The position numbers and the translations under genes are program-made. A stretch of 64,000 nucleotides of DNA from Fibrobacter sp. UBA7003 (lineage in GTDB: Bacteria > Fibrobacterota > Fibrobacteria > Fibrobacterales > Fibrobacteraceae). Positions 1 to 6,258 of the stretch are shown here, piece by piece; the first letter of the stretch is position 1; every line of letters begins with the position of its first letter. Below the pieces are notes generated by a model that saw only the letters and a program-made list of their open reading frames with translations, was not told the origin of the DNA and ran no database searches. The stretch is from positions 220,694 to 284,693 of the forward strand of contig DJXN01000004.1 in NCBI GenBank assembly GCA_002449765.1, written 5' to 3'.

Positions 1-33
1 AATCTGCAAGAATTTTCTGCAATGCTACAATAA
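1..33 (+). CDS. 3' tail of a possible PIN-type toxin gene (partial)
   Basis: The first 33 bases form an open frame ending in TAA that encodes NLQEFSAMLQ. This resembles the C-terminus of PIN-domain toxins, and it lines up with the end of the complete PIN toxin at 4954-5367 (TPAEMLRILDNL) by the pattern E-[MF]-x-x-[IM]-L. Like that toxin, it is followed within about 20 bases by the same bidirectional terminator. Only ten codons are visible, so the family call is an inference from the tail and the matching context. Confidence 0.25.
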   Translation, partial: NLQEFSAMLQ

Positions 34-53
34 GCAGAATCGTTATACTACGC

Positions 54-84
54 AAAAAAGGCCGCATCGCTGCGGTCCTTTTTA
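54..84. terminator. bidirectional terminator, copy A
   Basis: A perfect CCGCA/TGCGG stem with a TCGC loop, flanked by an A-run on the left and a T-run on the right, so it can work in both directions. A nearly identical terminator lies at 5384-5417 in the same position relative to sdhB sequence. Confidence 0.8.
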
Positions 85-96
85 TAATGTTGGTCA

Positions 97-139
97 GGAT
101 CCTTCGACTCCGAGGCTACGCCTCTTCGCTCAGGATGAC
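97..139. repeat. dispersed GATCC...GGATGAC repeat
   Basis: A GGATCCTTCG...CTCAGGATGAC unit with an internal inverted repeat around CGAGGC/GCCTC. A shorter version is at 20144-20169, and a related GATCCCC...GGGGATGAC form is at 5426-5449 and 20106-20130. All are intergenic and look like a REP-type family. Confidence 0.55.
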
Positions 140-189
140 ATGCTCAAAGGCCTGAAGCCCCACACCTCAAAGGGAGCGAAGCGACCGAC

Positions 190-206
190 CTCATACCTCA
201 CACCTC
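190..206 (+). repeat. 17-bp dispersed repeat
   Basis: CTCATACCTCACACCTC here is the exact reverse complement of 19218-19234. Both copies are intergenic and next to other small repeats; no function can be read from them. Confidence 0.4.
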
Positions 207-399
207 TTAATCCTTTCCGTACACCTTTTCGGCGTAGGTCACGGTGGCGCCGAGGTATTCGCGGTTCATCTTGGCGATGTAATCCACGGTGATACCCTTC
301 GGGCAGGCGGCCTGGCATTCGTAAAGGTTCGTGCAAGTTGCGCAATCCTCCTTGTCCATCTGGGCGACCATGGCGAGCACACGCTTCTTCGCCTCGACC
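207..399 (-). pseudogene. displaced 3' fragment of sdhB
   Basis: The 193 bases correspond to the last 64 codons plus stop of the intact sdhB at 5482-6258, starting at [10 protein letters not shown] and ending at the same EKVYGKD stop. The match is nearly perfect except for a small block: intact [10 protein letters not shown] reads DKEDCATCTN here, in frame, through one inserted and one deleted base plus substitutions. The homology breaks sharply at position 400. There is no start codon or upstream part, so this cannot make iron-sulphur subunit. It is followed by the same terminator as intact sdhB, so the stretch 54-399 is a second copy of the sdhB 3' end plus terminator, separated from the intact gene by about 5 kb of accessory DNA. 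This is the arrangement left when DNA integrates inside a gene's 3' part and brings a replacement end. Confidence 0.9.
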
Positions 400-425
400 C
401 TATGACAACCGTTCGCGCTAGACGC

Positions 426-575
426 AAAAAAAAATCTAATTAGCGCTCACTCCCACCTAAAGGTGGCCATGTACACTAAGCAACAAGTTGCCAAGTGTCC
501 AAAGGTCGCCATCACGACTCGTCAATACGAGTCGCTTTTGGCTCACAGGGGTCACTATCCCTAACGCAAATGCGG
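426..575 (-). ncRNA. chain of short hairpins ending in a T-run; candidate structured RNA
   Basis: Five short perfect or near-perfect stem-loops follow one another: 453-466 (CCACCT/AGGTGG), 471-500 (GTACACT...AGTGTCC with an inner GCAAC/GTTGC), 515-534 (CGACTCGT/ACGAGTCG, loop CAAT), 547-562 (AGGG/CCCT) and 565-574 (CGCA/TGCG). Read on the minus strand, they end at nine consecutive T residues (positions 434-426), as a terminated transcript would. The segment lies downstream of the gene at 621-1187 and next to the breakpoint of the sdhB duplication. It could be a small RNA, a compound 3' UTR or a recombination site of the folded-strand type. No known family was recognised. Confidence 0.35.
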
Positions 576-620
576 CAAATTGCTTTACCAGTGTTACTCT
601 GATTAGAAATGAATATTCAT

Positions 621-1187
621 CTATTTAAATGTTTTGATATTTACTTCAGCCTGTCTCAACGTGATGTACTCTCCATTGCTTTCATCTGCAAAATGCCCCA
701 TTATTCCCAAGTTTAAGATGCTATTATTGAAGGCCTCTTTAATAAAAAAATTCAAGTTTTCTTCAAATAATGGATTCAAATAAAGCGTGTGACCTCCATT
801 ACTAAATCCGTAATTCGTATGTAGTTTACTATTAATTTGGGTAAGAATATCCGCGCAGTTTTGTTTATCTACATCATCTATTTCCTTATTGTCTTTTCGA
901 CGAAATCCCAAGAAAAAGAGAATTCCCTTTGGCTCTTCCCTATTGACACTAATTACAAACTTATATTCTATTGTACATTTAAAGTTTTCAGTTTTGTCCT
1001 TTGGATATGTAAAATAGTATGCTAAATATAGCCGACGTTTGTCCTTCTTTTCAAGAGCAAATGTTCCTATTTCCGAAAAAGTGCCTTTAGCAAGGTTATC
1101 AAGTTTTTCTTTCAAACCATAGAGAATCGGAAAATGTTCGTGATTTACAAGCTTTAATGCTTTTGCGAATTCAGCGACGTCACTCAT
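621..1187 (-). CDS. hypothetical protein, AT-rich accessory gene
   Basis: A 188-residue protein starting at ATG 1187; an in-frame GTG at 1193 overlapping the upstream stop is an alternative start. No signal peptide or membrane segment is visible. The middle is rich in aromatic and charged residues (LYLAYYFTYPKDK, LFFLGFRRKD), suggesting a mixed alpha/beta soluble fold. No family was recognised. It overlaps or abuts the stop of the upstream gene (1190-1714), so the two are almost certainly co-translated and probably act together. Codons are much richer in A and T than in the flanking sdh genes, which fits recent transfer. Pairing, small size and setting would suit a toxin-immunity or defence pair, but nothing in the sequence proves this. 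Confidence 0.65.
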   Translation of the reverse strand: MSDVAEFAKALKLVNHEHFPILYGLKEKLDNLAKGTFSEIGTFALEKKDKRRLYLAYYFTYPKDKTENFKCTIEYKFVISVNREEPKGILFFLGFRRKDNKEIDDVDKQNCADILTQINSKLHTNYGFSNGGHTLYLNPLFEENLNFFIKEAFNNSILNLGIMGHFADESNGEYITLRQAEVNIKTFK

Positions 1188-1189
1188 AT

Positions 1190-1714
1190 TCACATCTCGG
1201 CTCTCAGAAGATATTCCGTCAAATCAACCGCTTTTTTCAACGCATCTGCCAATTTTGATTGTGTCGCCGGAGCAGTTATTTCATTTTCTTGTTTTTCATC
1301 GGGTCCTAAAGGCCACAACTCTAGACCGCGAACAGACGGTGGATACCCTTCATTTGTGAAGGTTTTAATTTTTGCGTTAGGAAAAACCTTTCGAACCACC
1401 TTTATTTCCATGTCTGTTAAATTGTTTTTCTGATAATCCTTTTTCGACGGGTCTATTTTAAGGAATTCTATGGACACATGGTCAATCGGCAGACTTGTTG
1501 AAAGAACAAGGTTGACTCTACAGCACCCATTGTCAACAGAATAGTAAACTTCATTTTTGGGAACACAACCAGCATTCACTCCCTTAGGAGAAAGATTATC
1601 CTCGCACTTAGATGTCCACGGCACGCCAGCCTGCTGAAAAACAGCATTGGCAAACTGTTCTTGGACGGGATATTGCGGATTCATATCACCCGTGTAGTAT
1701 TTATTTACCGGCAT
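1190..1714 (-). CDS. hypothetical protein, partner of the 621-1187 gene
   Basis: A 174-residue protein. The start at 1714 is chosen because AAAGGAG lies eight bases upstream; an open frame reaches 1900, but that part runs back into the lipoprotein gene and its downstream inverted repeat. The protein begins MPVNKYYTGDMNPQ and has five Cys, three of them in the region KCEDN..GCVPK..NGCCRV, then a beta-rich middle and a helical tail (LADALKKAVDLTEYLL). There is no signal peptide, so the Cys may bind metal, but this is inference. No family was recognised. It is the first gene of the two-gene unit with 621-1187 and shares its AT-rich composition. Confidence 0.65.
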   Translation of the reverse strand: MPVNKYYTGDMNPQYPVQEQFANAVFQQAGVPWTSKCEDNLSPKGVNAGCVPKNEVYYSVDNGCCRVNLVLSTSLPIDHVSIEFLKIDPSKKDYQKNNLTDMEIKVVRKVFPNAKIKTFTNEGYPPSVRGLELWPLGPDEKQENEITAPATQSKLADALKKAVDLTEYLLRAEM

Positions 1715-1791
1715 ATAAAACTCCTTTGTATTTAATTGTGAATTGTTTTTTTGAGCGGGGCGGGCTTGCTTGCGCTGGCCCGCGGTGGTGG

Positions 1792-1823
1792 ACTTCCTTG
1801 GCAAGCACGCTTGCCTAGGAAGT
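1792..1823. repeat. 15-bp inverted repeat after lipoprotein stop
   Basis: Arms 1792-1806 and 1809-1823 match at 14 of 15 bases, starting four bases after the stop of the lipoprotein gene. There is no T-run, so it is either a stability hairpin at the mRNA 3' end or an imperfect terminator. Confidence 0.55.
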
Positions 1824-1826
1824 TCA

Positions 1827-4151
1827 TCACGGAGAATCCTTGAGGCAACGAACCGAGTAGCCGTAGCACTTATTGTAGCCGATGTAGTCGCGGTACGCAT
1901 CGACCGCGCTCAAGTACCAGTAGTTGGCGCTACCGCTATAGTTCTCAGTGGCACTCCAGAAGTTGGCTCGAGTGCCGACACTGTAGAAGCTACCAGTGCT
2001 GTAGTAGCCAGCAGGGAGCGCAGCAAAGCCGTAGGTGTCCTTCGGGTCGCTCCAGTACCCCATAGCCTGCATGGCGTAAGGGGATCCCATAATGGTATAA
2101 AGAGTAACCCATTCTTCGCGTGTCGGAATGTGCCAGCCTTCAGGGCAAATTCCACGCACAGGGTATGTCGGTGTACAAAATTTGCCATATCCGCAATTCT
2201 TGCCATTCATACTCCACTTGCCCACACTATCCATAGCGGCAGCCCATGTATATAAACGCCCGTATTTTGTGCAACTGTCAGCTTCGTTGTAATAACACCA
2301 AGAATTTCCCTTCATCCCTACGTATGCCACACTGTCGGAATAATTCAGGTTTTCCGCCATCCAAGTTTGGCTTCCGATAGTTACCGTCCTGTAAGCCTTG
2401 CCATCCCTTGAATCAAACAAATCGCCTTCGACATTTTCTATGGATCCATTCCACAATCCGTCGCTACACAGATAAACAGAATCTTGCGCCACCGAAAGTT
2501 GTTTCCTAATTTCATTACCCTCTGTATAACTGACGCAACCCTTCTCAAGAGATATTTCTTCATCTGAAGCATTTCTAAATACACCTGCGTCACAAACGTA
2601 TTTGTTTGTTGAAATAATCTTTCCATCAACTATTGAACCATCTGTGTTGCAAACTTTTTCGTAGGTATCGTATTCCAAAGCAGTAGCCTCCATCCAGGCA
2701 TTATTCCTACAGATGTAATAAACATTTTCAAATTCGCTTACAACTTCCGCGTTACTTGTTCCGCAAATGCCAATGGCCGTTTCCCTTTCTGATACGGCCC
2801 ATTTGGAGCCATCGTAAACATATACTGTATCTGTCACATTGCCTTTCTTGTACTCACCCGTCTTTCCTGTAGTCCATTCGTAGGTATCTTTTTGACAGGT
2901 GGTTGCAGCCACCCACTGATTACCATTACAGATAAAGTATTTATTAAAGTTTTTGCTCAACTTGTTGCTGTTCGGAGCAACGATATCCTTACGGTTGACG
3001 GAGCACCCGCCCAGCCCATACACGTTGTTCCAATAGATGTCCAAGTAGGTTTCATAATCTGGAATATCCAAGATGTTCCAACTCTTTACCGAGGCCCGAA
3101 CGGTGCCGTAATCAAGGTCATGCGCCCAGTCTGCCATGTCGGCCTTGGTCTGCAGGTCGTTCCATTCGCCGTCGGTCTTGATATCTGCAATGAACTTGTC
3201 TATGGCATTTTGAATCTCGACATCGCTACGGTCACCCATGACCAGCGCCGAAATTGCAAGAAGAGTTGCATTGCCCGCGCTGGTGGTCGCGCTCACGCCC
3301 TCGTTCTGGAAAATGGCGAAATCTTCGGAATAGGTCACGGCGGTCGCAAACTCGAAGGCCGTCATGATCTCCTGGGCAGCCTGTTTCTTCGCGGCATAAA
3401 CACTGTACCCCTTTTCTTGCACCAAGTAAAGTACACGGTCATATTCCAAATGGGTAAGCAGATTTATATTCACTTCGGTCCGTTTCTCCGAAAAGTCGGT
3501 CAAGGCTCGGAGCGTCATGGAATCCTTGGACCATTCACCGGTCACCTCGTTCCTGTAAAGACCTCGGACTTCAAGTTTCGCACAAGGGTAAGCAAGGCTC
3601 ACCTTGGGAATTACAAAATCCCCCTTGTTGCTGGAGATTTCATCTTCGTAAACGACTCCCGAAGGTTTCAAATCCTTTTTCAGTTCATACAGGTTCAGCG
3701 GCGAGCCGAACTTGAACGGACCCTTCTGCGCAACACCCGTCACAGAGATATTCTCCCTGACAAAGCCCTCGGGCAAACCATCTTCGCTGGACGAGAACTT
3801 CGCGTCACTTTGAGAAACACTAGAAGACGACCCGGCTGATGAGCCTGCCGAATCATTAGCCCGATCAGGGTCCTTATTCGCTCCATCATCCAGAGTCCAG
3901 TCACCATTTTCGCAGACATAGGCGGACTTTTCGTCTTTCACGTAAGCGGTTGTCCCCTCACGCTTGCCGGAACACACAGGCAAGTCATCAAACGAGGCTG
4001 CAACGATATCGGTATCTGTAGGTTCGACAAGTTCGCCAGTCTGCCCCGAATCAGAATTCCTGTCCGTTCCACTGCCGCTGTCGTCGCCACACGCAGCGAG
4101 AGTGAAAGCAATGGATAGTGCTGCAAAATTGCCAATTTTGTTCCAAGCCAT
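1827..4151 (-). CDS. large lipoprotein with C-terminal Fibrobacter major paralogous domain
   Basis: A 774-residue exported lipoprotein. ATG 4151 is preferred over the in-frame GTG at 4163 because GGTGGAGG lies five bases upstream. The N-terminus has a short signal peptide ending in the lipobox LAAC, then an acidic/Ser linker. Residues about 130-400 form a predicted globular region of helices and strands, without recognised family. Residues about 400-580 carry several small repeats of the type Y-x-C-x-x-x-x-W (FICNGNQW, YICRNNAW, YLCSDGLW), also present near the N-terminus (YVCENGDW). The last ~180 residues are the TIGR02145-type domain: DSRDGKAY, WMAENLNY, YGRLYTWAAAMD, CPEGWHIP, FAALPAG, FWSATE, SVRCLKD. 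Such proteins are abundant in Fibrobacter; their function is unknown and surface exposure is assumed. It lies within the accessory island, behind a structured leader (4232-4316). Confidence 0.88.
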   Translation of the reverse strand: MAWNKIGNFAALSIAFTLAACGDDSGSGTDRNSDSGQTGELVEPTDTDIVAASFDDLPVCSGKREGTTAYVKDEKSAYVCENGDWTLDDGANKDPDRANDSAGSSAGSSSSVSQSDAKFSSSEDGLPEGFVRENISVTGVAQKGPFKFGSPLNLYELKKDLKPSGVVYEDEISSNKGDFVIPKVSLAYPCAKLEVRGLYRNEVTGEWSKDSMTLRALTDFSEKRTEVNINLLTHLEYDRVLYLVQEKGYSVYAAKKQAAQEIMTAFEFATAVTYSEDFAIFQNEGVSATTSAGNATLLAISALVMGDRSDVEIQNAIDKFIADIKTDGEWNDLQTKADMADWAHDLDYGTVRASVKSWNILDIPDYETYLDIYWNNVYGLGGCSVNRKDIVAPNSNKLSKNFNKYFICNGNQWVAATTCQKDTYEWTTGKTGEYKKGNVTDTVYVYDGSKWAVSERETAIGICGTSNAEVVSEFENVYYICRNNAWMEATALEYDTYEKVCNTDGSIVDGKIISTNKYVCDAGVFRNASDEEISLEKGCVSYTEGNEIRKQLSVAQDSVYLCSDGLWNGSIENVEGDLFDSRDGKAYRTVTIGSQTWMAENLNYSDSVAYVGMKGNSWCYYNEADSCTKYGRLYTWAAAMDSVGKWSMNGKNCGYGKFCTPTYPVRGICPEGWHIPTREEWVTLYTIMGSPYAMQAMGYWSDPKDTYGFAALPAGYYSTGSFYSVGTRANFWSATENYSGSANYWYLSAVDAYRDYIGYNKCYGYSVRCLKDSP

Positions 4152-4231
4152 GACAGCCTCCACCGGCTAAAATCCTATAGAGTTTCGCCTTGTTCGGCCT
4201 AGAAAGCGCGACACCAATCTTGTATGGATAC

Positions 4232-4316
4232 AAAAAAGGGGTGCGGGTTCGCTGCATTTACCAAAGCGGGGCTCTCGACTGCCTCTGACTGATAAATGCA
4301 AACGACCCACGCCCCA
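4232..4316 (-). terminator. long imperfect stem-loop with T-run in the leader of the lipoprotein gene
   Basis: Arms of about 23 bases (4238-4260 and 4294-4316) pair with roughly six mismatches or wobbles. On the minus strand the stem is followed directly by CCCCTTTTTT, the form of a Rho-independent terminator. It stands about 80 bases before the lipoprotein start at 4151 on the same strand. Small hairpins precede it (GGGC-TGTT-GCCC at 4319-4330 and others to about 4400). It could be an attenuator controlling the lipoprotein or the end of a small RNA transcribed from about 4400-4600. No known riboswitch was recognised. The rest of 4152-4575 holds no convincing gene; the AT-rich part 4440-4560 is promoter-like. 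Confidence 0.45.
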
Positions 4317-4575
4317 AACGGGCTGTTGCCCACGACCAGTTGAAATGCTGGCATGACAAACCGAGATATACCGCAAAACGGCATACCTGCGTGAGTGTTC
4401 GCCTTGTCCTCAGTCATTGGAAATTGTCGAGATTTCGCTTTGAGAACAGGGTTAAACTCTTTTTTACTCTTTAAAAATAACTTAATTGTTTTCAAAAAAA
4501 ACTTTTGACATACGCTTTTTTTTTGCAATTTTTCATGTTTTCCCCTAAAATAACAATCTATCGGCTTTGATTTAT

Positions 4576-4619
4576 TTGGATTCCCAACAAAAATATTGTA
4601 TATTAATACAGGAGTATTA
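4576..4619 (+). promoter_or_regulatory. toxin-antitoxin promoter with palindromic operator
   Basis: TTGGAT (4576-4581) and TATATT (4599-4604) with a 17-base spacer form a good sigma-70-like promoter. Overlapping and just after the -10 box is a perfect inverted repeat TAATAC-AGGA-GTATTA (4604-4619). This is where RelB/DinJ-type antitoxins usually bind to repress their own operon, so it is the likely operator. Confidence 0.6.
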
Positions 4620-4669
4620 CAATCAACTTCAAACGCACTTGTAGATTTCTGCAAAGCAAAGGAGCCATC

Positions 4670-4957
4670 ATGCCAAGTACGCTATTGCAAGTCAGGGTGG
4701 ACGAAAAGACCCGTTCTGCAGCAGGAAGCATATACGAAAAGCTCGGCATCGACTTGCCGACAGCCGTCCGCATGTTCCTTGCCAGAACCATTCTGGAAAA
4801 CGGCATACCCTTCAGTATGAAGCTCCGTCCAGCCGCTCCCGCCGATGTTCTCGATGCCATGAAACAGGCTTCGCAGTCTGCCGCCGATGCAGGAGTTGCA
4901 GATATGTCTCTTGATGAAATCAACGACGAAATCGCACAGGTCCGAGCCGGCAAATGA
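4670..4957 (+). CDS. RelB/DinJ-family antitoxin
   Basis: A 95-residue protein with AAAGGAG upstream of ATG 4670. The N-terminal ribbon-helix-helix motif is visible: a short beta strand (LLQVRVDEKTR) followed by two helices containing GIDLPTAVRMFLARTI, the typical RelB/DinJ signature (PF04221). The C-terminal half is charged and flexible, as expected for the toxin-binding part. It should neutralise the PIN toxin encoded immediately downstream and repress the operon by binding the palindrome at 4604-4619. The stop overlaps the toxin start (ATGA at 4954-4957), so the two are translationally coupled. RelB/DinJ with a PIN toxin is a known but less common combination than RelB with RelE. Confidence 0.88.
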   Translation: MPSTLLQVRVDEKTRSAAGSIYEKLGIDLPTAVRMFLARTILENGIPFSMKLRPAAPADVLDAMKQASQSAADAGVADMSLDEINDEIAQVRAGK

Positions 4958-5367
4958 AATGCTACGCAGTCATTGACACGAACGTGCTGGTCTCCGCATT
5001 GCTAAAATGGGATTCCATTCCAGGGCAGGTCGTGCAACAAACCTACGCCCACGAGATTATTCCCGTTTTCAATGATTCTATCTTACAAGAATACGAAGAA
5101 GTGCTCTCCCGTGAAAAATTTCATTTTCCAAAAGAGACTGTCGAATTTTTGCTTTCACGCTTAAAGACAATCGGTGAAAACATGACAACCGTAGAATCGC
5201 TTGTTGGCAATTTTCCAGACCCCAAAGACGTCGTATTTTTTGAAGTCACAATGGAAAAGAATAAAACCGATGACGCGTTTCTTGTCACGGGAAATCTGAA
5301 ACATTTTCCAAAGCACTCCAAAGTCGTCACTCCGGCAGAAATGCTGCGTATTTTGGACAACTTGTAA
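4954..5367 (+). CDS. PIN-domain toxin (COG1569 type ribonuclease)
   Basis: A 137-residue protein of the 'putative toxin-antitoxin system toxin component, PIN family' type. PIN hallmarks are present: Asp8 in the VIDTNVLVSAL start, an acidic residue in the LQEYEEVLSRE helix, and the late acidic cluster TDDAFLVTGN, together forming the metal-binding RNase site. The ending TPAEMLRIL is also typical. Overlap of the start with the antitoxin stop couples their synthesis. Expected activity is Mg2+-dependent RNA cleavage; the target cannot be told from sequence. A bidirectional terminator shared with sdhB follows at 5384. Confidence 0.88.
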   Translation: MKCYAVIDTNVLVSALLKWDSIPGQVVQQTYAHEIIPVFNDSILQEYEEVLSREKFHFPKETVEFLLSRLKTIGENMTTVESLVGNFPDPKDVVFFEVTMEKNKTDDAFLVTGNLKHFPKHSKVVTPAEMLRILDNL

Positions 5368-5383
5368 TTCTTTTATTTGTACG

Positions 5384-5417
5384 CAAAAAAGGGCCGCATC
5401 GCTGCGGTCCCTTTTTG
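5384..5417. terminator. bidirectional terminator between toxin and sdhB, copy B
   Basis: An A6GGGCCGCA-TCGC-TGCGGTCCCT5 hairpin ends the toxin transcript on the plus strand and sdhCAB on the minus strand. Copy A is at 54-84. Confidence 0.85.
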
Positions 5418-5425
5418 CTAAAGGC

Positions 5426-5449
5426 GATCCCCGCCTTCGCGGGGATGAC
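5426..5449. repeat. dispersed GATCCCC...GGGGATGAC repeat
   Basis: GATCCCCGCC-TTC-GCGGGGATGAC, an intergenic palindromic unit related to 20106-20130 and, more loosely, to 97-139 and 20144-20169. Confidence 0.55.
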
Positions 5450-5481
5450 ATAAGAGGGGCGCGGGATGCGCCCATTCCTAA

Positions 5482-6258
5482 TTAATCCTTTCCGTACACC
5501 TTTTCGGCGTAGGTCACGGTGGCGCCGAGGTATTCGCGATTCATCTTGGCGATGTAATCCACGGTGATACCCTTCGGGCAGGCGGCCTGGCATTCGTAAA
5601 GGTTCGTGCAGTTGCCAAAGCCTTCCTTGTCCATCTGGGCGACCATGGCGAGCACACGCTTCTTCGCCTCGACCTTGCCCTGCGGCAAGAAGCTGAGGTG
5701 AGAAACCTTGGCAGATACGAACAACATTGCGGATGCGTTCTTACAGGCGGCCACGCAGGCACCGCAACCGATACAGGCGGCAGCGTCGAAGGCGCGGTCG
5801 GCATCGGCCTTGGGAACCGGAATCGTGGAAGCTTCAGGAGCGGCACCGGTGTTGACGGAAACGAAACCGCCAGCCTGGATAATGCGGTCGAAAGCGGTAC
5901 GATCAACAACGCAGTCACGGAGAACCGGGAATGCGGCGGCGCGCCACGGTTCGATCACGATGGTGTCGCCATCCTTGAACTTGCGCATGTGAAGCTGGCA
6001 AGTGGTGGTCGCATGGTCGGGGCCGTGCGGCATACCGTTGATGACGAGGGAGCACATGCCACAAATACCTTCGCGGCAGTCGTGGTCGAAGGCGAAGCCT
6101 TCCTTGCCCTGCTTCATCTGTTCTTCGTTCACGATGTCGAGCATTTCCAGGAAGGACATGTCCGGAGAAACATCGTTGATCTTGACAGTTTCGAACTGTC
6201 CCTTGGTCTTGGCATCCTTCTGACGCCAAATCTTCAAAGTCAAATTCAGTCCGCTCAT
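5482..6258 (-). CDS. sdhB: succinate dehydrogenase/fumarate reductase iron-sulphur subunit
   Basis: A 258-residue iron-sulphur subunit carrying electrons between the flavoprotein and the membrane haem/quinone site. The [2Fe-2S] ligands are in [12 protein letters not shown] (Cys61, 66, 69) and Cys87; the C-terminal half has [11 protein letters not shown] and [14 protein letters not shown] for the [4Fe-4S] and [3Fe-4S] clusters. The start overlaps the last base of the sdhA stop (TAATG), with AGGAG upstream. In a fibre fermenter that excretes succinate, the enzyme most likely works as fumarate reductase. The last 64 codons exist a second time at 207-399, so this 3' end may have been supplied by incoming DNA. 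Confidence 0.96.
   Translation of the reverse strand: MSGLNLTLKIWRQKDAKTKGQFETVKINDVSPDMSFLEMLDIVNEEQMKQGKEGFAFDHDCREGICGMCSLVINGMPHGPDHATTTCQLHMRKFKDGDTIVIEPWRAAAFPVLRDCVVDRTAFDRIIQAGGFVSVNTGAAPEASTIPVPKADADRAFDAAACIGCGACVAACKNASAMLFVSAKVSHLSFLPQGKVEAKKRVLAMVAQMDKEGFGNCTNLYECQAACPKGITVDYIAKMNREYLGATVTYAEKVYGKD

Noticed and set aside
130..345. Open frame of 71 codons over the displaced sdhB fragment
   Set aside because: It is a shadow frame antisense/out of frame with the sdhB codons; the same shadow occurs over intact sdhB at 5327-5593.
426..575. tRNA or tmRNA gene in the hairpin chain
   Set aside because: No acceptor stem pairing, no T-loop GTTCRAAT pattern and no CCA end.
4199..4654. 151-codon minus-strand frame upstream of the lipoprotein
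   Set aside because: It crosses the structured leader, the T-rich stretch and the toxin-antitoxin promoter, has low-complexity Lys/Phe parts and no ribosome site. Kept as leader/regulatory DNA.
400..5380. Integron-type or IS-mediated origin of the island
   Set aside because: No integrase, transposase, terminal inverted repeats or clear attC core were found, so only the duplicated sdhB end is claimed.
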